From positions 1,736,001-1,800,000 of the forward strand of contig OZ244038.1 of the NCBI GenBank assembly GCA_965215145.1: DNA of 64,000 bases. The letters run 5' to 3'. The notes under the pieces are model-generated. The model did no database searches, was not told the DNA's origin, and saw nothing but the letters and a program-made list of their open reading frames with translations. This DNA comes from G965215145 sp965215145. Its GTDB lineage: Bacteria > Bacteroidota > Rhodothermia > Rhodothermales > JANQRZ01. Position 1 is the first letter of the stretch, and every line of letters starts with the position of its first letter. This document shows, piece after piece, positions 1 through 10,388 of this stretch. Position numbers and translations under genes: made by a program.

Positions 1-1
1 G

Positions 2-874
2 GGGGTGGGGCACGGGACGGCCACGGCCGTCGTGTTCGTCGGGGTGCTGCTGGCGATCGGCGTCCCGCTCGTGCTGCTGTTCCCCGTGCTGGCCGCGCAG
101 CTCGGGGAGCTCCAGGCCGGCTTCGACGCCGAGGTGCTGTCGGCGGGGCTGGAGACGGTGGAGGGGTGGCTGGCGGAGCGGCTCCGCCCGCTGGGCGTCG
201 AGGGGTTCGACCTCCGCGAGCAGGCGGCGGCCCTCGCCTCCGAGCACCTGACCGCCGCCGTCGGCGCCCTGCCGGGCGTGCTCGGCCTCGTCACGCAGCT
301 CGTGATCGTGCCGTTCGTCGCGTTCCTCCTGCTCCGCGACGGCCGCCGGTTCCGCAAGGGCCTCATCGCCCTCGTCCCGAACCGGTACTTCGAGTTCACC
401 CTGAACGTGCTCCACAAGGCGGACCAGCAGCTCGGCGGCTACCTCCGCGGGCAGCTCCTCGCGGCGATCATCGTCGGGCTGCTCGCCACGCTCGCGCTGT
501 GGGTCATCGGCGTGCCGTACTTCTTCATCATCGGGGCCGTGGCCGGGGTGACGAACCTGATCCCGTTCCTCGGCCCCGCCGCCGGCGCGCTGACGGCCGT
601 GCTCGTCTCGGTGGTGACGCTCGGCACGTTCGACCAGGTGCTCCCCATCGTGGTGACGTTCGCCCTCATCCAGGTCATCGACAACACGGTCTCGCAGCCG
701 CTCCTGCTCTCGCGCAACGTCGAGCTCCACCCCCTCGCCATCCTCCTCGTGCTTCTCGTCGCCGCGCAGCTCTTCGGGGTGGTCGGGCTGCTGCTGGCCG
801 TGCCGGTGGCGGCCATCGCGAAGGTGCTCGTGCAGGAGTTCGTCACCACCTTCCGGCGCTACCGGTTCTCGTAA
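2..874 (+). CDS. AI-2E family transporter (PerM-like), 5' end outside window
   Basis: Polytopic inner-membrane protein of the AI-2E exporter/PerM family. The frame is open to the window edge and about 290 residues are visible. The family is usually near 350, so roughly 60 N-terminal residues are missing. Counting from the first visible Met, hydrophobic segments lie near 8-30, 88-110, 150-168, 172-205, 210-225 and 243-285. Family blocks seen are YLRGQ (146-150), NLIPFLGP (184-191) and QVIDN (223-227). The substrate is unknown: family members have been linked to signal, ion or metabolite export. It lies 15 bases upstream of sixA on the same strand. Confidence 0.88.
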   Translation, partial: GVGHGTATAVVFVGVLLAIGVPLVLLFPVLAAQLGELQAGFDAEVLSAGLETVEGWLAERLRPLGVEGFDLREQAAALASEHLTAAVGALPGVLGLVTQLVIVPFVAFLLLRDGRRFRKGLIALVPNRYFEFTLNVLHKADQQLGGYLRGQLLAAIIVGLLATLALWVIGVPYFFIIGAVAGVTNLIPFLGPAAGALTAVLVSVVTLGTFDQVLPIVVTFALIQVIDNTVSQPLLLSRNVELHPLAILLVLLVAAQLFGVVGLLLAVPVAAIAKVLVQEFVTTFRRYRFS

Positions 875-889
875 CCCGCGTTCCCCCTT

Positions 890-1399
890 ATGAAGACTCT
901 CCTCTTCCTCCGCCACGGCAAGTCCGACTGGGAGGCCGCCTGGACCCACGACCACGAGCGCCCGCTGAAGAAGCGCGGCCGGAAGGACGCCGAGCGGATG
1001 GGCCGGTTCATCACGGCCGCCGGGCTCGCCCCGGACCGCATCCTGACCTCAACGGCGGTGCGGGCGCGGCAGACACTGGAGATTGCGCAGAAGGCGGGGG
1101 AATGGGGGGCGCCCGTCCGCGAGACCTCCGCGCTCTACATGGCCGACGTGCAGACCGTGCTGAACGAGGTCCGCCGTGAGCCCGACGACGCCGAGGTACT
1201 CCTCCTCGTCGGCCACGAGCCAACCTGGAGCACGGCCGTCAGCCGGCTCATCGACGGCGGCGACCTCCGCTACCCCACCGCCGCCGTCGCCGCCGTATCG
1301 TTCGAGGCCGACCGCTGGCGGGAGGTCGCTTTTGGGGACGGGGAGCTCGCGTGGTTCCTCCCGCCGAAGGTGATCAAGCGGGCGCTGAAGGCGCTCTGA
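890..1399 (+). CDS. sixA: SixA-type phosphohistidine phosphatase (histidine phosphatase superfamily)
   Basis: 169-residue branch-1 histidine phosphatase. The catalytic RHG motif is at residues 8-10 (LFLRHGKSDW), followed by RPLKKRGRKDAERMG, and the second active-site histidine is in VGHEPTW (His109). Short size and the RHGKS signature fit SixA, which removes phosphate from histidine on phosphotransfer proteins. The true substrate here cannot be read from sequence. The ATG is 15 bases after the transporter stop. The convergent gene on the other strand ends only 7 bases downstream. Confidence 0.85.
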   Translation: MKTLLFLRHGKSDWEAAWTHDHERPLKKRGRKDAERMGRFITAAGLAPDRILTSTAVRARQTLEIAQKAGEWGAPVRETSALYMADVQTVLNEVRREPDDAEVLLLVGHEPTWSTAVSRLIDGGDLRYPTAAVAAVSFEADRWREVAFGDGELAWFLPPKVIKRALKAL

Positions 1400-1406
1400 G
1401 GCGAAG

Positions 1407-3488
1407 TCAGCGAAGGACGATAACTCTTTGATCGAGCCGGAGGCCACCGCCCATCGCGCGGACGACGTAGAGCCCCGGCGTGAACGCCGAGGCATCGAGG
1501 CGGAACGGGTGCTGCCCGGCGGCGAGGGGGCCGTCGTGGAGCGTCGCGGCGCGCCGGCCGAGCACGTCGAACACGGCGACCTCAACGCCCGCCTGCGACT
1601 CGGCGAGCGCGAGCGCGACGGTGGCGTCGAAGCGGAGGGGGTTCGGGAACGCCGAGAGCGCGTCGGCTGCAGCCTTGGCCCGCTCAGCCGGCTGCACGGT
1701 GGAGAAGCCGCCGTCGTTCGCGTCGAGCCACGCGTCGGTGAAGAGGGGGGCCGCGGCGATCCCCCTCGAAGCGGCCTTGGTAACGGTGAACGTCTCGAAG
1801 GCGAGGACGCTCATGGAGGAGAAGTCCCCGACGTTCAGGGCGACGGCGTACGCCCCCGCCGGCGCGCCGGCCGGCACCCGGAGGTTGAAGCTGCTCGACG
1901 CGGTGGCGCCGGCCGCGAGCGTGCCGGAGGCGAGGAGCGTCGTCTGCGAGGCCGGGCCCGTGACCTCGACCCACACGTCCACGGGCCGCGCCGCGTCCCC
2001 GTTGTTAGTGAGGGTGCCGGAGATCGTGAGGACGCCGCCGCTAGCGGGGAGGCTCGTGGGGCTCGCCGTGGCCGAGAGCGCGAGGGCTGCGCCGCTGCCG
2101 AGGCCCTCGCCGACGGCGACGAACACGTCGTTGCTGCCGGCGCTCGTGAGGGTGCTCCCGCCGACGGTGATCGTCTCGCGGAAGAACCCGGTAAGGGCGA
2201 GCGCGGCGCCGCTCACGGCGACGCCGGTGGCGTCATCCCGGTTCGTCCCGCCCACGAGGTTGAGGGCGAGGAGGGAGCCGTCGGCGTCGTAGGCGGCGAG
2301 GAAGCCGTCGTTGCCGCCGGCCGTGGCGTAGGGCTCGGTGCCGCTGGTGGTCGAGAACGTGCCGGAGCCGTTGACGTAGCCGGCGGCGTAGGCGTTGCCG
2401 TCGGCGTTGGCAGCGACGGCCTCGCCGAAGTCGAACGACGAGCCGCCGGCGCGGCGGCCCCACACGGCGTCACCGGCTGCGTCGAGCTTGGCGACGAACG
2501 CGTCGGAGAACCCGGCGCTCTGGAGCACGTCACCGCCGACGAGGATGGTGTTCTCGAACGAGCCGGTAAGATAGCTGCTGCCGTCGGGAGCGACGGCCAC
2601 CCCACGCCCGAACTCGCTCCCGTTCGCGCCGACCTGCGCGGCCCACTCCTCGGCTCCGCTCGCGTCGTAGCGGACGGCGAACGCGTCGGTCCGGCCGGCG
2701 CTCTGGAGGGGGAAGGCGCCGAAGATGGCGACGCCGGCGAACTGCCCCATCGCCACGGCCCCGCCGCCGGGCGCGAGGTCCACGTCGTACATCTTGTCGC
2801 TCTCGGTGCCGCCGCCGCGGACGGCCCACGTCACGCCGCCGTCGGCGTCGTAGCGGACGAGGAAGGCGTCGGTCGAGCCGGCGCTCACGAGCGTCTCGCC
2901 TCCGACCGTGACGGTCCCCCCGAAGCCGCCGGCGAAGTAGACCCCGTCGGCGTCCGCGGCGAGGCCCTCGCCGGTGTCCTGCTCGGCGCTGCCCACGCTG
3001 CGGACCCACAGGAGGTCGCCGCCGGCGCTGTACTTGGCGACGAAGGCGTCGAAGTCGCTCACGGCCTGGAGCTGGCCGTCGGGGTTCGCGCCGCCGTCGA
3101 AGGTGGCGAGGGCGGTGAACGTCCCGCCCCAGTAGACGCTGCCGTCCGGTGCGACCGCGACGGCGTCGCCGAAGTCGTTGAAGATCCCCGTCCCGCCGCG
3201 CCGGACCCACAGCGCCGTGCCGTCGGCGTCGTACTTCACGAGGAAGGCGTCGCTCCAGTCCCTGCTGGGGTCGCCGTCGGCCGCGGTGATCGAGAGGGCG
3301 CCGAACGTGGCCGTTCCCTCGAACGTGCCGGCCACGACGCGGCTGCCGTCGTCTCCCACGGCTACGGCTTCGCCCACGTCGGAGCGCGGGCCGCCGCCGC
3401 GCACGGCCGAGTCCAGCGCGTCGGTCTGGACCTGCGCCAGGGCGAGGGGAGATAAAGGAAGGAGAAGGGCGATGAGGGCGAGGCGCAT
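1407..3488 (-). CDS. Secreted SBBP beta-propeller-repeat protein with T9SS sorting domain
   Basis: 693 residues. A signal peptide (residues 1-18, ending ALAQ) leads into about eight 55-60-residue propeller-type repeats with recurring phrases such as SAGSTDAFLVRYDADG, AVAPDGS and W-x-R-x-G-G (about 20-460). An Ig-like segment follows (about 470-570). The last ~85 residues are a type A T9SS C-terminal sorting domain (FPNPLRFDATVALAL, VFDVLGRRAATL, GLYVVRA) ending VIVLR. It is therefore expected on the cell surface or outside. The ligand or enzymatic role is unknown. It is convergent with sixA. Confidence 0.82.
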   Translation of the reverse strand: MRLALIALLLPLSPLALAQVQTDALDSAVRGGGPRSDVGEAVAVGDDGSRVVAGTFEGTATFGALSITAADGDPSRDWSDAFLVKYDADGTALWVRRGGTGIFNDFGDAVAVAPDGSVYWGGTFTALATFDGGANPDGQLQAVSDFDAFVAKYSAGGDLLWVRSVGSAEQDTGEGLAADADGVYFAGGFGGTVTVGGETLVSAGSTDAFLVRYDADGGVTWAVRGGGTESDKMYDVDLAPGGGAVAMGQFAGVAIFGAFPLQSAGRTDAFAVRYDASGAEEWAAQVGANGSEFGRGVAVAPDGSSYLTGSFENTILVGGDVLQSAGFSDAFVAKLDAAGDAVWGRRAGGSSFDFGEAVAANADGNAYAAGYVNGSGTFSTTSGTEPYATAGGNDGFLAAYDADGSLLALNLVGGTNRDDATGVAVSGAALALTGFFRETITVGGSTLTSAGSNDVFVAVGEGLGSGAALALSATASPTSLPASGGVLTISGTLTNNGDAARPVDVWVEVTGPASQTTLLASGTLAAGATASSSFNLRVPAGAPAGAYAVALNVGDFSSMSVLAFETFTVTKAASRGIAAAPLFTDAWLDANDGGFSTVQPAERAKAAADALSAFPNPLRFDATVALALAESQAGVEVAVFDVLGRRAATLHDGPLAAGQHPFRLDASAFTPGLYVVRAMGGGLRLDQRVIVLR

Positions 3489-3579
3489 GGAAGCAGAGGG
3501 TTAGGGAGAGCCGAAGGTACGGCGCGCGGATCGCTGCGGCGCCCGCCGCGTTGGGGCCGCGTCCTTCACCCCCGCTCCG

Positions 3580-4146
3580 ATGGGCGACCCCCGCCGCTGG
3601 ACCACCCTCGCCTCGAAGATGCTCCTGGAGCGGTGGTGGCTCACGCTGCGCGAGCACCACGTCCGCCTCCCCTCCGGCGCCGAGATCGAGGAGTTGCACG
3701 TGGCCGAGGCCCCGGACTGGGCGCTGGCTGTCGCGCTCACGGATGCGGGCGAGGCGGTGATGGTGGAGCAGTACCGCTACGCCGTGGACCGCGTGGGGCT
3801 GGAGTTTGCGGCGGGCGTCGTCCACGAGGGAGAGGATCCGGAAGCTGCCGCGCGGCGCGAGCTGCTGGAGGAGACGGGGTACGGGGCGGGGCGTTGGGAG
3901 CGGCTCGGGCGCGTCGCCGTCGAGCCGGCGCGGCTGACGTGCCACGCCCACCTCTTCGTCGCCCACGGCGCCCGGCGGATTGCCGCGCCCGCGCTCGACG
4001 CGACGGAGGACCTGGCGGTGCGGGTCGTGCCGGCGGTGTCGCTGCCGGAGCGGGCCGAGGCGGGGGAGATCCACCACGGCGTCCACGTCGGCGCCGTGTT
4101 CTGGGCGCTGCATCGCGGTCTGCTCGGTGGGGCGCCGGGGGGATGA
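3580..4146 (+). CDS. Nudix hydrolase (ADP-ribose/nucleotide-sugar pyrophosphatase type)
   Basis: 188 residues with a perfect Nudix box at 79-101: Gly79, then Glu, then REL-L-EE-T-G-Y, matching G-x5-E-x7-REU-x-EE-x-G-U. The flanking MVEQYRYAVDRVGLEFAAG block is typical of ADP-ribose pyrophosphatase-like enzymes, which cleave nucleoside diphosphates linked to another group using Mg2+. The substrate is inferred only from that resemblance. It is cytosolic, with no signal peptide. It starts about 90 bases from the divergent propeller gene and is followed by two small same-strand genes. Confidence 0.87.
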   Translation: MGDPRRWTTLASKMLLERWWLTLREHHVRLPSGAEIEELHVAEAPDWALAVALTDAGEAVMVEQYRYAVDRVGLEFAAGVVHEGEDPEAAARRELLEETGYGAGRWERLGRVAVEPARLTCHAHLFVAHGARRIAAPALDATEDLAVRVVPAVSLPERAEAGEIHHGVHVGAVFWALHRGLLGGAPGG

Positions 4147-4207
4147 ACCCATCGGCGGGGGCCGCGTTGATCCGCCCGACCGTCCCTCGCACCCTGCCCC
4201 TCTCCCC

Positions 4208-4450
4208 ATGCCCACCGAGCGCACCACCGTCATCGTCTCCGTCAACACCGAGCAGGACGAGGAGGCCCAGATGAAGCAGGTCCACGCGCAGGTGGGCGAG
4301 GGCTGGCGCGTCGTGCAGAAGGTGCCGATCTCCGGCGGGGGCGCCGGCCCCGGCGGCAACTCCGAGGGGTTCATGCGGCTCCAGGTCACCCTCGAACGGG
4401 AGGTCGACGAGGACAACGTGATCGTCCGGCCGGGCGACGGCGAGGACTAG
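4208..4450 (+). CDS. Small DUF4177-like hypothetical protein
   Basis: 80 residues, soluble and acidic at the C-terminus. The pattern VSVNTEQDEEA..GEGWRVVQKVPIS, with a GW in the middle followed by beta-forming residues, resembles the short DUF4177 family (a minimal beta-alpha-beta unit of unknown function). A flexible GGGAGPGG stretch follows. The ATG at 4208 is preferred because longer readings run back into the Nudix gene. It lies five bases upstream of the rhomboid gene, so the two are probably cotranscribed. Confidence 0.65.
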   Translation: MPTERTTVIVSVNTEQDEEAQMKQVHAQVGEGWRVVQKVPISGGGAGPGGNSEGFMRLQVTLEREVDEDNVIVRPGDGED

Positions 4451-4455
4451 CCCGG

Positions 4456-5226
4456 ATGCTCTTCCCCATCGGCGACGACGACCGCCACCTCGGCGGCCCC
4501 GCGTTCGTCACGCTCGGCCTGCTCGCGGCGAACGTGGCGCTGTTCGTGGTCCAGTTCCTCGACCCCGCGTTCACCTACGGCTGGAGCACCGTGCCGCTGG
4601 AGATCACGACGGGCACCGACCTCGTGACGCCGCAGCCGGTCCAGAGCGCGCAGGGCACCGTCGAGATTCCGCAGTCGCCGGGGCCGACGCCGATCTACCT
4701 CACGCTGCTCTCCAGCATGTTCATGCACGGCGGGTTCGGGCACATCGCTGGCAACATGCTCTACCTCTGGATCTTCGGGGACAACGTGGAGCACCGGTTC
4801 GGGCACGGGGCGTTCCTCGCGTTCTACCTCGTCAGCGGCCTCGCCGCGACGGCCGCGCAGATCGCGCTCGACCCGGACTCCGTCGTCCCGAGCCTCGGCG
4901 CCAGCGGGGCGATCTCGGGCGTGCTCGGGGCCTACCTCGTGCTCTTCCCGAAGAACCGCGTCCACGCCGTCTTTTTCTTCCAGGTCGTCGCCGTGCCGGC
5001 CGTCTTGGCGATCGGGCTGTGGATCGCGTTCCAGTTCGTCAACGGCTGGGGCGCCATCGCGGCGACGGAGGAGACGGTCGGCGGGGTGGCCTACGGCGCG
5101 CACATCGGCGGCTTCCTCGCCGGGGCGCTGCTGGCGCTCGTGCTGCGCTCGGTGATCCCGGAGGGGCGTCCGAACGTGCTCCGGCCCTCGATGCAGCGGG
5201 ACCCGCGGCTGCGGCGGCTGTGGTAG
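4456..5226 (+). CDS. Rhomboid-family intramembrane serine protease
   Basis: 256 residues with about six membrane segments. The rhomboid catalytic features are all present: GASGAISG with Ser150, HIGG with His216 in a late segment, and the oxyanion-side HGGFGHIAGNMLYLW block (His96, Asn100). A long extracytoplasmic loop (about 40-80) lies between the first and second segments. Rhomboids cut membrane proteins within or near the bilayer. No substrate is suggested by the neighbours. Probably cotranscribed with the small gene just upstream. Confidence 0.9.
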   Translation: MLFPIGDDDRHLGGPAFVTLGLLAANVALFVVQFLDPAFTYGWSTVPLEITTGTDLVTPQPVQSAQGTVEIPQSPGPTPIYLTLLSSMFMHGGFGHIAGNMLYLWIFGDNVEHRFGHGAFLAFYLVSGLAATAAQIALDPDSVVPSLGASGAISGVLGAYLVLFPKNRVHAVFFFQVVAVPAVLAIGLWIAFQFVNGWGAIAATEETVGGVAYGAHIGGFLAGALLALVLRSVIPEGRPNVLRPSMQRDPRLRRLW

Positions 5227-5246
5227 GTTGTCGCGTAGCGTGTCGC

Positions 5247-5265
5247 GTAGGGGCCGGAGCGCCCC
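5247..5265. repeat. Possible degenerate copy of the GTAGGGGC palindrome
   Basis: GTAGGGGC is followed after six bases by GCCCC, giving a 5-bp stem. The right arm then departs from the family. Just before it, TGTCGCGTAG occurs twice, 12 bases apart (5229-5238 and 5241-5250). It lies between the rhomboid and glycosyltransferase genes. Membership of the family is tentative. Confidence 0.35.
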
Positions 5266-5456
5266 GCCGGCAGCGCCGTTGCGACGTGCTCGGAACTCCA
5301 GACTAGGCCCGTGCCCCTCTCCCCCTCGGACTCCTGCCCCCTCTGCCTCGCGGCGCCGATTCCGCTTGCGCGGCCCACACGGCCCACGCGAGACGTGCCC
5401 CCGACGGCCGACGCCGAGAGCGGCGGTCCCCGCACGACGGCTCAGGGGGCGCGCCG

Positions 5457-6986
5457 GTGGACGGCCAAGACGCGCTGAGCGGCATGGGCATAAACGAACC
5501 GACGGCCGCAGGAGGGGTATGGGGGCGAGTGGCGGACGGGTTAGAGCGGGCCGCCCCTCTCGTCGCGGTCCTCTTCATCGGCCTCTTCGTCGTGGTGGCC
5601 GGGCTCCGGGTAGGATACCCCTACGAGCTGGAGTGGATGGAGGGCGGCAGCCTCGGCCACGTCCGCCGCGTCCTCGCCGGCGAGCCGCTCTACGTCGCGC
5701 CGTCGCTCGACTTCACCCCCTACATCTATACCCCGCTCTACTACTGGGTGTCGGCCGGTGCGGCGGCCCTCCTAGGCGAGGGGTTTGCTGCGCTGCGGCT
5801 GGTCTCGACCCTGAGCACACTGGGCTGCCTCTGCGTCCTGGTCCTGCTGGTGCATCGGGAGACCGGCTCGGGGCGGCTGGGATTGCTGGCGGCCGGCCTC
5901 TTCGCGGCGACGTTCATGACGGCCGGGGCGTGGTTCGACCTCGGCCGGGTGGACTCCCTCTTCCTGCTCCTCCTGCTCGCGGGGGTCTACCGGGCCCGGT
6001 GGGCGCGGGGGACAGCGGGGCTCGCCGGGGCAGGGCTCCTGTTCGGCCTCGCGTTTCTGACGAAGCAGACGGCGCTCGTGATCACACTGCCGTTGGCACT
6101 GTGGGCGCTGCTCGCCCACCGCGGCCCGGCCCGCGTGGCCCTCGTAGCGTCGTTCGCGCTGGTGGCCGGGGGGAGCACCCTCGCCCTCGACGCGCTCAGC
6201 GACGGGTGGTTCTCGTTCTACGCCTTCACGCTGCCGCGCCACCATAACACCCTGCCGGAGCTGGTCGTCCTGTTCTGGACGGCCGACGTGCTCCGCCCTC
6301 TCGGGCTGGCTGCGCTGGCGACGGCGGCGTTCCTCGCGCAGGCACGGCGGGACCAGAGGGCGTTCTACGGGCTGCTGCTCGTCGGGCTCGTCGGGGCGAG
6401 CTACGCCTCGAGGATCCACGCGGGCGGGTACGTCAACGTGCTCCTGCCGGTCTACGCCGGCCTCGCCGTCGGCGCCGCACTCGGGGTGGGGGCGTTGCAG
6501 CCGCGGGCGTCACAACTCGGAGCGCGGCCGCGGGCCTTCCTCAGCTTCGCTGTCCTCGTCCAGTTCGCCGCCCTCTTCGAGAGCCCCATCGGGCAGGTAC
6601 CCACCGCCGCCGACCGCGCCGCCGGGGACCGGTTGGTCGAGGCGCTCCGGGAGGTGCCCGGCGACGTCCTCGTCCTCTCACACCCCCACCTCGCCTGGCG
6701 CGCGGGGAAGCCGCCCCACGCCCAGCGCATGGCGCTCTACGACGTCCGCCGGGGGACGTCGGCGGGGTGGGAGGTCCTGGAGGCGGAGGTGGCCTCGGCC
6801 ATCCGCTCGCGGCGTTACGAGGCCGTCATTCTGGACGTTGAGTGGGCGTGGAGGCCCGAGGGCTTCGAGACCCACTACTGCCCCGCCGGCCCCGTCTTCG
6901 AGGACCCTGACGTGTTCTGGCCCGTGACGGGGGAGCCGATGCGGCCGACCGAGCTCTATCACCTCTGCGAGCCGGGGGATGAATAG
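5457..6986 (+). CDS. GT-C-fold membrane glycosyltransferase (GT39/ArnT-like)
   Basis: 509 residues and about 10-12 membrane segments. The first segment is followed by an acidic lumenal motif (YELEWMEGG) and an aromatic loop with TPYIYTPLYYW, the layout of lipid-phosphate-sugar-dependent GT-C glycosyltransferases. GLAFLTKQTALVI is a typical later block. The C-terminal ~110 residues look soluble. It probably adds a sugar to a lipid, glycan or protein on the outer face of the inner membrane; donor and acceptor are unknown. The GTG at 5457 has a purine-rich AGGGGG about eight bases upstream; an ATG at 5484 is the alternative start. Confidence 0.8.
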   Translation: MDGQDALSGMGINEPTAAGGVWGRVADGLERAAPLVAVLFIGLFVVVAGLRVGYPYELEWMEGGSLGHVRRVLAGEPLYVAPSLDFTPYIYTPLYYWVSAGAAALLGEGFAALRLVSTLSTLGCLCVLVLLVHRETGSGRLGLLAAGLFAATFMTAGAWFDLGRVDSLFLLLLLAGVYRARWARGTAGLAGAGLLFGLAFLTKQTALVITLPLALWALLAHRGPARVALVASFALVAGGSTLALDALSDGWFSFYAFTLPRHHNTLPELVVLFWTADVLRPLGLAALATAAFLAQARRDQRAFYGLLLVGLVGASYASRIHAGGYVNVLLPVYAGLAVGAALGVGALQPRASQLGARPRAFLSFAVLVQFAALFESPIGQVPTAADRAAGDRLVEALREVPGDVLVLSHPHLAWRAGKPPHAQRMALYDVRRGTSAGWEVLEAEVASAIRSRRYEAVILDVEWAWRPEGFETHYCPAGPVFEDPDVFWPVTGEPMRPTELYHLCEPGDE

Positions 6987-6987
6987 T

Positions 6988-7021
6988 GCGGCCCTGCCGC
7001 CTCGGAGGGCAGCGGGGCCGC
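6988..7021. terminator. Hairpin between convergent genes
   Basis: GCGGCCC (6988-6994) pairs with GGGCCGC (7015-7021). A further CTGCC/GGCAG pairing lies inside, so the stem is interrupted. It sits in the 59-base gap between the convergent glycosyltransferase and clpC genes. There is no T-tract, so termination by the hairpin alone is inferred from position. Confidence 0.5.
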
Positions 7022-7045
7022 GGTGCTCAGCAGCGGGTGGGGCGG

Positions 7046-9616
<2,571 letters not shown>

Positions 9617-9854
9617 CAGATCGTGGTTAGGGGGCTGACGGGATGCCGGGCTTTGGGTAGCCACGGTGTCACGTCCGCGCGGGCGGGAGAGGCTTGCAAA
9701 GGTCGGGCCGAGTCGCCTACGACCTCGCGGCGGACGTCCGCTCCCCGATGAGCGAACGGCGACGGCGCGACCCGTCGTATGGGCCGCCGGCGGTGGCGTT
9801 CCGGCGCGCGGGGGCTAAAATCCGTGCGGCCTCGGAGCCCGCGGGGGTGGTGGG

Positions 9855-10220
9855 CTACGCCGCGAAGCTGGACCCGCAGCCGCACGTCTGCGTGGCGTTG
9901 GGGTTCTCGAAGACGAAGCCGCGCGCGTCGAGGCCGTCGTGGTAGTCGACGGTGGTGCCCATGAGGTAGAGCCCGTGGCGCTTGTCCATGTAGACGGTGA
10001 CGCCGTCGGTCTCGAACGTGAGGTCGTGCTCGCGGTGCTTGTCGAAGCCGAGCACGTAGCTCATCCCCGAGCACCCCCCGCCCTTGACGCCGACGCGGAG
10101 GCCGTAGCCGTCGGGAATCTGCTTGTTCGCCACGATCCGTTTCACCTCTGTCAGCGCCCGCTCGGAGAGCTGGACCGGCGGGGGCATCGGGGGCTTGACG
10201 GCGGGGGCTGCGGCGCTCAT
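9855..10220 (-). CDS. HesB/IscA/ErpA-family iron-sulfur cluster carrier
   Basis: 121 residues. The A-type carrier signature has its three conserved cysteines: one in GGGCSGMSY and two in CGCGSS near the C-terminus. ARGFVFENPNA is the usual block just before the CGCG. Such proteins accept [Fe-S] clusters from a scaffold and pass them to target enzymes in the cytosol. The ATG at 10220 (MSAAAP) is preferred over an upstream TTG. The proline-rich N-terminus is an oddity. It is read in the same direction as clpC, about 240 bases upstream of it, with no other Fe-S gene nearby. Confidence 0.88.
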   Translation of the reverse strand: MSAAAPAVKPPMPPPVQLSERALTEVKRIVANKQIPDGYGLRVGVKGGGCSGMSYVLGFDKHREHDLTFETDGVTVYMDKRHGLYLMGTTVDYHDGLDARGFVFENPNATQTCGCGSSFAA

Positions 10221-10344
10221 CGTTCGAGGGCTGTGGGTTGCGGGTGGGTGCAACCGGAGGTGTGGGGGGCTGTTCCGGCCGGGGAGGGGAAGAAAGGAGG
10301 AATGGAGGAGGGGAAGACAGGAAGGGAGGTGGCCGTCTAAATTC

Positions 10345-10384
10345 TCACTCGCTCACTCGCTCACTCGCTCACTCGCTCACCCGC
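10345..10384. repeat. 8-bp tandem repeat (TCACTCGC)
   Basis: Four exact copies of TCACTCGC and a fifth with one change (TCACCCGC) run up to 4 bases before the stop codon of the lamin-tail gene. It is a simple-sequence repeat in the 3' region of that minus-strand gene. Confidence 0.9.
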
Positions 10385-10388
10385 TCCT

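Noticed and set aside
10345..10384. CRISPR-like array
   Set aside because: Units are 8 bp and contiguous without spacers, so this is a simple tandem repeat.
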